Shown: positions 20,530 through 31,089 of the stretch, piece after piece
How positions within the stretch are numbered: position 1 is the stretch's first letter
Layout of the letters: each line of letters begins with the position of its first letter
From: CAYXZL01 sp964469925
GTDB taxonomy: Bacteria; Patescibacteriota; Gracilibacteria; Absconditabacterales; Absconditicoccaceae
NCBI GenBank assembly: GCA_964469925.1
Contig: CAYXZL010000003.1
Location: forward strand, 50,084 to 114,083
Direction: 5' to 3'
DNA: 64,000 nucleotides
Translations under genes and position numbers: made by a program
The notes under the pieces: generated by a model
Databases searched by the model: none
What the model saw: only the letters and a program-made list of their open reading frames with translations
What the model was told of the DNA's origin: nothing

Positions 20530-20784
20530 CTATCTAGCCATAAGTGTCACGGCTAACGCACCAGGTACATCAAGGTCGTACAGCACTTCTCCCGTGTAGA
20601 AGGTGTTTCACATATGAATAGGAGTTTGCGGGTCGACCTGCTGTCAGGCGGTTTTAGCTTTGTAAGTAAGGAAAAGTCATTCAACAACAGTTGCTGCAAT
20701 CGGATAGGCAATAGGACTGGCATCTCGGTTAGTATCATGGAGAAGTTGGATTTCATCAAGGGAGATTGAGAGCATAGAGGACAT
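20530..20784 (-). CDS. Small hypothetical protein (84 aa)
   Basis: 84 residues, open under code 25 with three TGA-Gly codons (VVEGLF, KTAGQQ, IHMGNT) and TAG stop. It is soluble, with no signal or TM segment. It lies upstream of atpD on the same strand, 146 bases away. It does not resemble the epsilon subunit that often accompanies atpD. The start could also be the ATG at 20775. No family recognised; support is frame consistency and position only. Confidence 0.45.
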
Positions 20785-20898
20785 GTGTGTAAGAAGAGAA
20801 TATGTAAGATAAAACAGTACTATACATACCCTAAACCTACCACAGAGGTTATTTGAATGGTGAGGGTAGGTGGTACATATCGAAGTAGAAGATCAGAA

Positions 20899-21288
20899 TT
20901 AGAATCATTTATTTCCAGCTTTTGGCTTTTGTTTGTCGGTTCTTGCAGCAGCCTCATCCTCATTGACATAGTCTATGAAGTGCTGGACTGCATATAGCAA
21001 ATTGGAAAAAACTCATGTACGAGTTTCGTAGACAACAAGTTCTTTGTTAAGCAGCTCATCTGTAACCTCGTTGGCAGGCACGTCACCAAGGACATCTGCA
21101 AGACGATTATCAATATTGTGCAAATGACGATCTGCAGTACCGAGGTGAGATTGAGCAAAATATTTCTTGTCGCAGTTAAAAAAATCATGAGATTTAGCTC
21201 TCTCTAAGACATCGGCTATATCAGAAACATCACCGTAAGTAAGATTGTCAGGAATTTTACTTTCATCAAAATTAAATTCGATAGGCAT
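20899..21288 (-). CDS. Hypothetical protein (129 aa)
   Basis: 129 residues, acidic in the middle and basic at the end (RTDKQKPKAGNKGF). It begins MPIEFNFDESKIPDNLTYGD. Helical prediction by eye; contains FNCDKKYF and a HLHNIDNRLADVLGD stretch. Two TGA codons are read as Gly. No signal peptide or TM helix, and no family recognised. Divergent from the two-component operon, 211 bases away. Ends in TAA. Confidence 0.6.
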
Positions 21289-21499
21289 GAGCAGCAGAAG
21301 AAAACTAAAATATAGGATCCGTAGCGTAGGTTAAAATAATAGTACAATAATAATGAAGAAAAGAAAGTCAATGGTGTTTAAGATTACTTTAAGATTGGTA
21401 TCTATACTGACAAACCGTATTTTTCATAGCATTGAACCTATCTTTGACTACAAACAGGATACAGCCACATCTTCGTCTCCATAAGAAATAACCTGATAG

Positions 21500-22720
21500 A
21501 TGAAACTACACACCTCGACCCGTCTAAGTGTCCAATTTACCGCGGTGGCAACGATACTGGTGCTAGTTTTTGCTATTGGCATCAATATGCTTTTCCTCTC
21601 CATGTGGATGAGTAATGAGCAGAAAACATTAAACATAACTGTCAGCCGCCCACTACCACAGAGACTTTTTGACAGAGTGGGGGCAAGAGTACGTAGTTTC
21701 CCTATCGATGACCCGCGTATACAGGACCTGATCCAGCATCGCTGGTACAAAAACATTATTCACAATGGGGATGAACGGTATCTCTACAAGGTAGATCCAC
21801 TTATGGTGACATTGGTAGATATTACACCACAGGTCGAGAGGCAACTAGACTTGGTGCGTCTTAGTCTGATAGGGATCATTCTATTTGCATTGATCAGTTA
21901 CGGTGTATCAAGACGGTTCACGCGTCAAGCGTTGTCGGATATCCAAAAGCTAGCAAGCTTTGTCAATACGCTTGATCTCGATTCTCTCAATCAACGTATC
22001 CAGTTTGATCATGTACCAGAAGACGACGAAATAGCCGTGTTGGCAGAAACAATCTATAGCATGAATAAAAAAATCCATGATCAGGTAGCTGCTATCAAAA
22101 GTTTTGTATCACATGTATCTCATGAGTTCAGGACGCCTTTTATGGTCATGCAAAGCGATAGTGAGCTGGCACTCAAGACCAAAAAGTACAAAGAAGGTCT
22201 AGATAACAATCTCCAAACGATCACGCAGCTCAATGGTTTGTTGGAGAGCCTTATAAGCCTAACCAAGGCTGAAAGTGCAAAGTTGGTCAAAACAATGGTC
22301 TGAGTAGGGGAGTTAGTAGAGTTGGCGACCAGGCAGGCAGAACTTCGTTACGACAAAATGATTCGCAAAAAGATAATGGTAGATACCTCACTCACTATCA
22401 AGGCAGACAAAAACGCACTTACAAGCATCATCTCCAATATCATAGACAATGCTTACAAGTATACACCTCCAACGGGTACGATTACTATCACAGCAAACGC
22501 AAAGATGATACGCATCGAAGACACGGGCAAAGGAGTTTCTACAAAGGACATACATCATATTCGAGATGAGTTTTGGCAGGCAGACGATTCAAGGTGAGTG
22601 GATACATGATTTGGATTGTGACTCAGTCTTGTAAAAAAATTGGTAAGTTTACACGGTCGACGTATCACAGTCCAAAGCGAAAAAAAGAGGTGAACATGCT
22701 TTACAATATATTGGTCCTAA
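21500..22720 (+). CDS. Membrane sensor histidine kinase
   Basis: 406 residues. TM1 (about 14-36) and TM2 (about 118-136) flank a sensor region of some 80 residues outside the membrane; a HAMP-like linker follows (137-190). The H box is SFVSHVSHEFRTPF with His208 as the phosphorylation site. The catalytic part has the N box (ISNIIDNAYKYTPP), G1 (RIEDTGKGV), F box (FWQADDSR) and G2 (GFGLGLSLVKKL), ending VQSEKKRGTCFTIYWS. Several glycines, including two in the G2 box, are TGA, so with the standard code the gene would seem to lack its ATPase end. The response-regulator gene starts three bases after the stop. The signal is unknown. Confidence 0.93.
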
Positions 22721-22723
22721 TAT

Positions 22724-23380
22724 ATGAACTATCTGTGTTTGGTCGAGGACAATGAGCGTATCGGTGCAAATACCAAAGCGTATCTGGAGTCAGAAGGATT
22801 CAGTGTTGATCGGGAAAAAGATGGAGCAAAGGCCTGGGCTGCCATACAGCACAAAAGCTATGATGTAATCATAGTAGATATCATGCTACCAGGTATGAAC
22901 GGAATACATCTCTGTCAGAAAATAAGATTATCAAGACAGATACCCATTATCATGACCACAGCCAAAGGACAGTTGGAAGACAAGGCCGAGGCATTTGACT
23001 GTGGAGCGGACGACTATTTGGTAAAACCCTTCGCACTCGAAGAACTGGTGATGCGTATTCGTGCTCTTCTCAAAAGAACTGAGGTAGTAGATATTGTTCG
23101 TATTGGTGATGTAGAGGTCCTAGTAGACGATAATATCGTGAAAAAAGCAGGAAGAGAGGTTCATCTTACGACCAAAGAGTTTCTGATTCTCAATTATTTA
23201 ATCGATACAATGCCACACGTAGCTTCCAGGAGCGATATTCTAGATTTTGTGTGGTGATCAGACGGTCTCTGGGATAATGATGCAAAACTTGATGTCTATA
23301 TAGCGAACTTGAGGAAAAAATTAGGAAAAAACCTGATACAGACAGTAAAGGGCGTGGGCTACAAGATAGCACGTTCGTAA
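22724..23380 (+). CDS. OmpR/PhoB-type response regulator
   Basis: 218 residues. Receiver domain with the acidic pair (VEDNE), phospho-acceptor Asp52 (VIIVDIMLPGMNG), the Thr switch (IIMTTAKG) and Lys in DYLVKPFALEEL. A C-terminal winged helix follows (LTTKEFLILNYLI... YIANLRKKLG... VKGVGYKIA), which binds DNA when the protein is phosphorylated. It is the partner of the kinase just upstream and is probably co-translated with it. One TGA-Gly sits in the DNA-binding domain (DFVWGSDG). Ends in TAA. Confidence 0.95.
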
Positions 23381-23498
23381 AAAAACAAACATGCCCCTCA
23401 TTGGCACAAGCAAAATAATCGCAGTTCAAAGTGCTGTTGAAAATGTTTAATAAGTTGAAAACAGAACGAGCAAGCAAACATGATGAACGAATCGGAAA

Positions 23499-24779
23499 CT
23501 AGAAGTGTATCGTGTGAGTTTCTTGTCAATGAGAAAAAGCAATGGAAACAAAATAGATGCCTTGGAGGCTGATGTACTGTGAGGGGTTTCGTTGTCATGT
23601 TGGAGGATTGGAAAAGGTCTGCGTATACACCACAGTACCACCGCTAGAAACAATAGTGATAGTGCAGGGTCAGGAACAGTCAGGACCAAAAACAATCGAT
23701 GTACCAGCAGTAGAAGTACAAAAATTGGGACTAGTCGTACTGGTTTGTGCAGTATCCACTACTACATCTTCACAAGGGGGGAGAGCAAGTAAATCGTTAA
23801 GAGTAGATTGTGCAGTAGCAATACTTTGTTCGACATGAGTGACAAGTTGTGTGGTAGTAGTGACCCGAGGGGCATGAGGATCACACCCTGTTTCCTCCTC
23901 GTATCTGGTCAAGGCCTGTTGCCAGCGTGCATTAGCCTCAGAGATTCTCGATGATCGGTCACTGGCAAGTTCATTACGATCAACTCTAATGATCCAATCA
24001 CCAAAATGCATGGTATCTTGGCAGTTTTTGGCAGCATCGAACAGACCATATTCGCCAGAGGCAATAGTAAACATATCGAGTCTAGGAATAAAGCTAGCAA
24101 ACAGTAAGGCAGTTTCTGGGTATGATAGGATGCGGTGACCATATTCCAAAGTAGCCAAAGCATCGGATGAATCAGGGACAGACGACAAGTCTAGAGTAGA
24201 AGAAAGTGGCCCTACATATACAGTGTCAGGAGCACCTTTGTTGCCATAGCCTCCAGTTGTGTACACAAACTCTACTCAGTCAGGACTCAAGCCAGTCACG
24301 TTACAAAAAAGGGCTAAACCTTGAGGCACAGGAACAGGATCTAGCATAGTAGAATCTCCATTGTCGACGTCAGACTCAAGCTGTAATGCGTAGGATCTTT
24401 GCTGACGATCTAAATCGCCTGCCCTATCTCACAAGCTATCAAGTGCTAGTTGGACACTGGCACAGCTGGGTATGAGATTGCCTCTGGGGTTAAAACACCT
24501 CTCGTACGTGGCAACAGGCAAGGAATCGAGAGATCAAGTTTCTGTATTAAAAACCACATAGAGCTCTTCTGCCTTGGCGACCGCAAGCGAGTCACCTAAT
24601 CCAAGATCAGTGCCATCAGAAGCGATAGGCCTTGTAGTACTACAAAGATGCCCACGATAAAATTTTTTGGAAGGTTTGCATCCGAACACAGCAATGAGTG
24701 CGAGTAACGCCAAAGTAATGACAATGCGGCTTGAATGACCATTATTTCAAGAAGCTGCCGAACGAGGGTGAGCACGCAT
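23499..24779 (-). CDS. N-terminally anchored extracytoplasmic protein of unknown function
   Basis: 426 residues. A basic N-terminus (MRAHPRSAASGNNGHSSR) precedes a hydrophobic helix (IVITLALLALIAVFGC). The Cys after the helix resembles a lipobox but the -3 residue is not ideal, so this may be a single-pass anchor rather than a lipoprotein. The outer part has cysteines (HLCST, ERCFNP, IPSCA, FCNVT, NCQD, GCDPHA, PPCEDV) that could form disulfides, a helical middle (EANARWQQALTRYEEE) and a beta-rich, Ser/Thr-rich end. No family recognised. Convergent with the response regulator; ends in TAG. Confidence 0.65.
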
Positions 24780-24970
24780 AACAAAGAAATGCATAAAATA
24801 ATCACGTATCACACACAAAATTTGGGATACAGACCTCATTGCATCAAGATCTTGGATCGCAGGAGTGACGTCATCAAATCTTCTTCCCTCAATGTTTGAG
24901 GGCACAAATTATAACAGGCACAATAGACAATAGTACGGGAAAGTCAAGAGAGAGGATTGGTAAAAATATA

Positions 24971-24998
24971 GTGACTTTTATGGATTAATGTCTATGAT
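24971..24998 (+). promoter_or_regulatory. Likely promoter of the lipoprotein-like gene
   Basis: GTGACT, 16-base spacer, TATGAT on the plus strand, about 66 bases before the ATG at 25064. A short 17-codon open frame starts at 25004 in the leader. Confidence 0.4.
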
Positions 24999-25063
24999 AA
25001 AAACATGAAATTATGATTGTCTCCAGGTAGTACAGGTGTTATTTTAGCCAATAGGTAAATAAC

Positions 25064-26119
25064 ATGAACACGAGCTACGGAATGATAGCGGTATTGGTTG
25101 TTTCCTTAGCATTATGATCAAGTAGCTGTGCCGTGTTGGACAAACTCCAACCAAGACTGCAGCAAGCGCTAAAACAAGATCACATCAATATACCACAACC
25201 AGACCCTCAGTGGCTGGAGTGGGTAAGTGATCTTCACGCAGTGTTGCTCCACCATAAGGGAGAAGGAGTAGATATCGATATGTTGCTAAAACTGAATAAT
25301 CCCATTGTACAGGCTGTCTTTTGATCAAAGTTTCGCCAGCTCGATCAACACGAACAAGATGCTATCATCCAAACATGGCAGTTATTGTGTGAAATCTCAT
25401 GACTAGGGAGAGATGATGTTCCATATATGGATCACGTAGCAGCCAAAGTATTGTATCTACAAAATCTTGTTGATCGACCAAGCATAAAAACAAAACAAAA
25501 AGCCAAAAGAAGTCACTATGGTCAAACTCTAAACAGACTAGTACTCAAAAAAAACAATACAATACAAGTGGGTGCACGACACCATCCACTACCGCCACTG
25601 TTTGATAGACGGCTTGAAGAGATGTCCCATGCTTTTCAATACAAGGTACAGAAAATCGACATAGCGAGTAATACGGTGATTTGTGTTGCTAGACACGGTT
25701 TCCCCTATAGTAAACAGTACAAGACACCATGAACACTTGAGTATCATGCACACACCATCATACAGCCACAGTTGTGATATTACCTATTCTCTGATAAATC
25801 AACCATCGATATCATCCACCAAGAGGCAATGAAGCATCTAGAGAGGGGAGAGATGAGGTGACTGGTCTCGCTCAGAGATATATTGGTATACCATCTCATC
25901 GTGGGAGACGAGCAGTGAGCTGACTACATTACACGTATTATTCATCACTTACAAGAATATGCCCGTAATAATCCATTGGTAAGCCCAAGTCGCATAGTGG
26001 AGTATATGACCACAATAGGCGACCCCAAAACCTGCGAAACAGCGATTGACGAAGAACTAATCCCACGAGAGCTAAAGCAGTATATCCAAAACTATATATG
26101 TGAAAAATTTTCATTATAA
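25064..26119 (+). CDS. Putative lipoprotein of unknown function
   Basis: 351 residues. The N-terminus MNTSYGMIAVLVVSLALGSSSC looks like a lipoprotein signal with Cys22-23 as the lipidated residue, although the lipobox (SSSC) is loose. The rest is helical and soluble, with RHHPLPPLFDRRLEEM and VSLRDILVYHLIVGDEQGADYI segments. No catalytic motif or family recognised. Seven or so TGA-Gly codons lie in the frame. Transcribed away from the previous anchored protein; convergent with the SLH-domain gene, with a shared bidirectional terminator at the stop. Confidence 0.6.
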
Positions 26120-26145
26120 AAAAGCTACCTCGTGGAGGAGCCTTT
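26118..26145. terminator. Bidirectional terminator between convergent genes
   Basis: Hairpin gctacctc-gtg-gaggagc with one bulged base. On the minus strand it is followed by ttttttata (better, for the SLH gene) and on the plus strand by ctttct. Confidence 0.65.
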
Positions 26146-26179
26146 CTAGAAACTGATATATGGATGACGACCAAACCAA

Positions 26180-26863
26180 CTAGTTGGAGAGAGAGTTGTG
26201 TACTCTATACAGCAAGATAGCAATATCTCACCTACTGATACTCTGATCATAATTTCTTTTATCCCTCATCGGCAGTCAGTACATAACCCCCTCAGCAGTT
26301 AAGACATCATAATAGTTATCAGCCCAATGTCACTGAGTCTCGTCTTTTTTACCATCAAGTATCCTCGCCATGACAGTGATGGCCTGTGCGTTGGTAATAG
26401 AAGCGGTTGGCAAAAACTTCCCTTGTGCTCCATAAAACAATCATGCTTCACAACTACTTCTGACCACTTCAATCAAGTCACTATGAGCCTGTGCCAGGTC
26501 TGGAAAGTCACAGTTGCTATTGACCGTAGATAGTGAGAGAGAGGACTCAGCAGTAACGAAACGATAAAACATAGTAGCTGCTTCATCTCTCCTAATAGGC
26601 TGATCAGGCATAAAGCTCTCAACTGTGTTAAATTTAGTGATTTTCATGTCGTAGATTGCTGCTATAGCCTTAGCGAGTTCTTCAGTGTCATTCCCATACT
26701 TGTATATACTCTCCTGTTCCCGCTGAGCCAGTTCATCATCTAAGAGCTTGAAGATTTGGTTGAGCATATCATTTTCTGTCTGTGTCGTCTGTGCATAGCT
26801 AAGACCAATTCGTGAACTAGTGAGTATAAGAAGACTAAGGATGGAAGAGACGATCGTACGCAT
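26180..26863 (-). CDS. SLH-domain surface protein
   Basis: 227 residues. Signal peptide MRTIVSSILSLLILTSSRIG with cleavage near SYAQ. A short helical stretch (residues 25-55) is followed by about three S-layer-homology units: KAIAAIYDMKITKFNTVESF-MPDQPIRRDEAATMFYRF, then FPDLAQAHSDLIEVVRSSCEAG ... ITNAQAITVMARIL, then HWADNYYDVLTAEGVM ... SRGDIAILLYRV. SLH units bind secondary cell-wall polymers non-covalently, so this protein points to a Gram-positive-like wall. It is downstream of the beta-propeller gene on the same strand (81-base gap). TGA-Gly at CEAGLF, TQGHW, MYGLP and SRGDI. Ends in TAG. Confidence 0.82.
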
Positions 26864-26944
26864 GAGATTGGAATGAAAATCTAAAGAGAAAACACCTGCT
26901 TCATTATTAGTTATTTGCACCAGTCACTACTTTTACAGACTACG

Positions 26945-29158
26945 CTAGTCCAAAGCAATGGTTTTATGTGTCTTGCCAACCACAAAATCAACAAAAAGGT
27001 TAGTAATCATATAGACAACATCACCAGCGTATCCCACTCTACTACCCAGGTCGTTCAAAACATGACCGTAGAGTTCATAAGGATAGTGAGTACTAAAGGC
27101 GTCTATGTAGTTGAGACTACGTGTTTCGTTGATCGCCGCAGTTGTGTTGGTAGTGATATGAAAAGATTTGAGTCAGACAAAGCTTGTTTTGGTTTGGTCA
27201 TAGTCATAGCAGTCCTGACTGATGATAGCACCCTGAGCATCATAGTTGGTAGTACACTGTTTCTTGCCAGGCGTTGTATCCGTGAGGAGTACTGGCAGGA
27301 TAAGAGTGTTGTCATCATCCATCACAAATAGTCTTGGATTGTCTAGAACAGGTGAATAGCTTCCTTCTTGTCCTAGAGTTATTGAGTCCAACTGCTCGAC
27401 TCTCATACGAGTTGGATCAAGGGTTTTGATACAAGAAGCATACGCAGACCCATCGGAGGAGAGGCTACCACATAACGAGTTTGCTGTTTCTTTTTGGAGA
27501 TAATTCACTTTGTAAACATCAATCTTGAGTCACGCAGTCCTTGTTCCTCACCATTGGTTGACATCGGTATCATAGCCTAGACCCAAAAGATACTGTATAC
27601 CATTATGTTCCAGTCACAATGGATGGAGGTAGTTGCTATAGCCAGGCATCTTGAGTTGACCAATAATCTGAGGGCTTGATCTATTGCTTATATCAATCAC
27701 AAATAGGGGATCGATCTGCTGAAAGGTAACCAAGTAGAGCTTGTTCCCCATAAACCTGGCACCTTGAAAGCTTTCCCCAGGCTCAATATTAGTGAGTTTT
27801 CATACAAGCTGAAGTTTTTCATTGAGGATATAGAGATTGGTTGACTGTTGTGTGTGCCAAGTCTGTGTGATAATTCTAAATGATCACTCATATTCGTCCA
27901 TGCTATATTGGTTGTACAGGGGACTGCCAGCAATGAGATTGCTAGCTGTATAGGATAGTTTTTCTGACCCTCAGAGAGAAAACCCATGAATCAGTGTATG
28001 GGATTCTCCGCCCCAAAAGAGGGGCTCAGCACATAGTACGTTGGGTGGACAGCGAAAGGGCTGTGGCATATATAAGGATTGTGCCAAAAATAAGCCTTTT
28101 TCTGACATATGTATCTGGGCTGGCTGACCAAAGATCACCTGTGTATGAGTAGTATTGTGAGATAGTTGTATCGCGTTAATCGTCGTGAAGGAGGGCCATT
28201 GCCCAAATGAGCTAAGCTGGTCTTTGTTGGGAAGGAGATAACGAATGCGTTTGCAGTCAGCAGGCACTACTGTACTAGAAAGTGTGCCATTGGTGTTGGT
28301 GACAGTGATTGTCTTTGGGAGCAACTCGTTTGTACGAAGAGAAACTTTCAGGTCAGAAGCATAACTATTGATGCCATATCGTCGGTTAAAGCTCAGATTA
28401 GTCATTACATAGAGAGTGCCATCACGTGTGTCGAGTCTAATATCGTTCTTTGCACCATCAAACTCTTGATAGGAAAGCAAGCTCAGTGACGTCGGATGAG
28501 AAATATCATAACGAACGACTGCAGTCCTATCGTTCCTTTGGAGATGACCAAGAGGAACACGATCAGAATATCTGTAGGCCACGATGATGAGCTGCTTCTC
28601 ATAGAGTATCAAATCGATATTGCTCAGTGAAGAGGGAATGTTGATTTCACTGACAATATGTGCCTTATCCAGTGATATAAGAGAGTTGCTAGGATCATAG
28701 GGTGACTCAAGGATTTGTATTTTTGCTGCCTTGCTATTGTAATAGTAGAGATAGCGACCGTCTGTCTTGAGAATATCTGGCTCATCTATTCATTCCTTTT
28801 GCAGGTTTGTCTGAGAGAACCCATCACGCACAGAAGACCTCACTTCATTAGTCTGGTCTGACTCTGGGGAGACGGCTTGAGCACCGTCAAGTGCAACATC
28901 ATCCAGCATTCATCATCATCTACCATAGGGCATGATAGGGTATGGCTGCTCCTTGATGTAGCCACTCACAAAGTCTTGCAATACCTGCTGCATCTCATCA
29001 CAGCTAGTGAATTCGCGAAGCTGAAGCTGGTCATAGTCAATTGTTTGGGTAGTGGGTCAGACAGCATCGAGCAACTGGTCATCCTGTACTTGTGCGAATA
29101 CAGGAGACAAAAGAAGGAGGCTACTGAGGAGGCTGGCGATTCACAAAGCTCATTTCAT
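26945..29158 (-). CDS. Secreted C-terminal beta-propeller protein (Beta_propel family)
   Basis: 737 residues. Signal peptide (MKGALGIASLLSSLLLLSPVFAQ), a short acidic region, a helical segment with a Cys (FTSCDEMQQVLQDFVSGYI), then the family hallmark FSQTNLQKEGIDEPDILKTDG and propeller blades (YLYYYNSKAAKIQI, LIIVAYRYSD, DIRLDTRDGTLYVMTNLSF, IYTLN-like repeats). It ends TNLFVDFVVGKTHKTIALD. This matches secreted proteins with the PF09826-type beta-propeller seen in bacteria and archaea; their function is not known. Upstream inverted repeat at 29211-29228 may regulate it. Ends in TAG. Confidence 0.85.
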
Positions 29159-29210
29159 GAATAATACCAAGAAAAAGACTAAAAAAACAATAATCATGTA
29201 CATGTACGAC

Positions 29211-29228
29211 TCACAGTATAAGCTGTGA
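29211..29228. repeat. Inverted repeat TCACAG-tataag-CTGTGA
   Basis: Perfect 6+6 inverted repeat in the 180-base gap between the divergent beta-propeller and DUF192 genes. It covers a possible minus-strand -10 box (TATACT), so it could be an operator. A TACATGTA palindrome lies just beside it. Confidence 0.4.
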
Positions 29229-29338
29229 CAGATAAATAGCTAGACTAAGTATGCCGGGTTACTCAGATACCATTGCCTTGTGTCTGATAATTTCTACACT
29301 AAGACAAAAAGAAGCTTTATCAAATAGCAGGCAAGAAG

Positions 29339-29953
29339 ATGCAAGCAGTGGCAGCAATCACGTCTATGATAGTAGCACTATGATCTCGGTTAGTCCACTG
29401 AATCGAGTCTGTCTGGGTAGCAGGAAATGAGGTGTATCAAACACATATTTCTCCATTGCCAAAGACGACAGAATATTCATGATCAACCAGCACACACCGT
29501 GATGAGTTGCAGATAAAAGTAGTGGCTGAACAAGAGGGAAGCATCAGTCGTGAACAATACTGTTTCGACACGGTATGTGTTGATCTAGAGATAGCAGACA
29601 CACAGTCAGCTCGTAGCTATTGATTGATGTTTAGGGAAGATATGCCGGAATTGTCTGGGATGATGTTTGTGTTTAAAGAGCCTTGAATCAATATGTTTTG
29701 GATGAAAAACACACTATTGCCGTTGGATATTTTATGGGTCGATAAATCGGGGATAGTAATCGATATACAAAAGGCTGACCCTTGTACCCAAGATCCATGC
29801 GATACCTATTGACCACATCAGGAGTCATTGTATGTGGTTGAGCTCAATCAAGGGATTTCGGACAAATATAGGATAGTAAGAGGATCCCATATACAGTGAC
29901 CTCGTTTTAGCTATACTTCACAAAGAGAAAAAGAATGATTCGAACAACAATAG
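29339..29953 (+). CDS. DUF192 family exported protein
   Basis: 204 residues. The N-terminus (MQAVAAITSMIVALGSRL) is a short hydrophobic export segment or anchor. The DUF192 domain spans about 75-190: EIADTQSARSYGLMFRED, SGMMFVFKEPGINMFWMKNT, PLDILWVDKSGIVIDIQ, CDTYGPHQ and VVELNQGISDKYRI. The family is widespread and of unknown activity, usually exported. TGA encodes Gly in the conserved YGLM and EPGIN positions. Its end overlaps the MscS gene by 19 bases, so the two are likely co-expressed. Confidence 0.9.
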
Positions 29954-31029
29954 CACTGTTTATGAGTAGCAGCACCTTCTACTATCTGTTGGCAGTAGTT
30001 GTAGTAACGATAGCGTTTCTGATAGCAAAAAAACGGTGAAAAGAAGCAATTCACAAGGCTTTACACAAAAAAGTTCATGAAAAACATATAGTAGCAATTA
30101 TCTCGAGGGCTGCCTACCTTGGTCGGATTATCTACATATTGATGGTAGTAAATCTGGTGTGAGGAATTGATTCCATTGCACAAATCCGAGGACCAATAGT
30201 AAGGTACTCGCTCTTTGCTACCGACACCATACGTGTTACCTTGTGATCAGTGGCAAAAGGAATAATCGTGCGGCACGTATTGTTTCAAGTACTAAAACTA
30301 GCAAGATATACCGTAAGATCGTACGTGCATTACGATGACGATATTCACACAATCGAAATACTGATCTACAACACTGCTTTGATTATTATCGTCTTTTTTG
30401 CGATAGGAACGGTAGGGATCAATCGAAAAATCCTTATCCCCATAGCATGAGCGGTGGGTATCGGAGTAGGGTTTGGCTTACAGGATCTACTCAAAAATAT
30501 TATTAGTGGTCTAACCATTATGTTTAGCAGGTCGGTCAAGGCAGGGGACCGAGTGACGGTAGATGAGTATTATGGGAAAATTAGTGAGATAGGTCTGAGG
30601 GTATCGGTGCTGAGGACACTAGACAATATAGAGATATTGGTGCCAAACTCTATCTGGGTAAGTCAAAAACTCATCAATCGGTCATACAACGACAGCAAGG
30701 TAAGAATTTGTATCCCCGTGAGAGTGTCCTATCAGAGTGATGCGTCACTTGTCAAAAATGTGTTGTTGGAGGTGGCAGAAAGTGCTGAGCATGTACTCAA
30801 AGAACCATCACCAGACGTCATTTTTGTCTGATTTGGTGAGAGTGCTCTTCAGTTTGAGTTACGCGTTTGGATGAATGTAAAAAAATACACCATCCCACCT
30901 TTCAAAAGCGACATCAACTTTGCTATCCGACACGCGTTCAAAAAATACGGTATTCAAATACCATTCCCACAACACGATGTGTGGTTCCGCAATAAACTAT
31001 CTCTAACACCAACCAAAGAGGGTGAGTAA
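29935..31029 (+). CDS. Small-conductance mechanosensitive channel (MscS family)
   Basis: 364 residues. Several TM helices (FYYLLAVVVVTIAFLI, IIYILMVVNLVGG, ALIIIVFFAIGTVGI) precede the pore helix and beta domain: GAVGIGVGFGLQDLLKNI, MFSRSVKAGDRVTVDEYYG, ISEIGLRVSVLRTLDN, EILVPNSIWVSQKLINRS. The C-terminal alpha/beta vestibule domain follows (VRVSYQSDASLVKN... FELRVWMNV). The channel opens under membrane tension and releases solutes in osmotic downshock. TGA-Gly occurs in the pore region (AGAVG). The ATG lies within the end of the DUF192 gene. Confidence 0.95.
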
Positions 31030-31089
31030 AATATTGCCATATGCAGAGGACAGCGTTATACTAGAGCATGTTTCAATTTTATTGTGCAT

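Noticed and set aside
20530..20784. ATP synthase epsilon subunit (atpC)
   Set aside because: The 84-residue product lacks the epsilon beta-sandwich pattern and is shorter than expected; position near atpD is the only support.
22322..22720. Histidine kinase seemingly truncated before its ATPase end
   Set aside because: The stop seen at 22598 is a TGA; the frame continues through GFGLGLSLVKKL to TAA at 22720, and no frameshift is needed.
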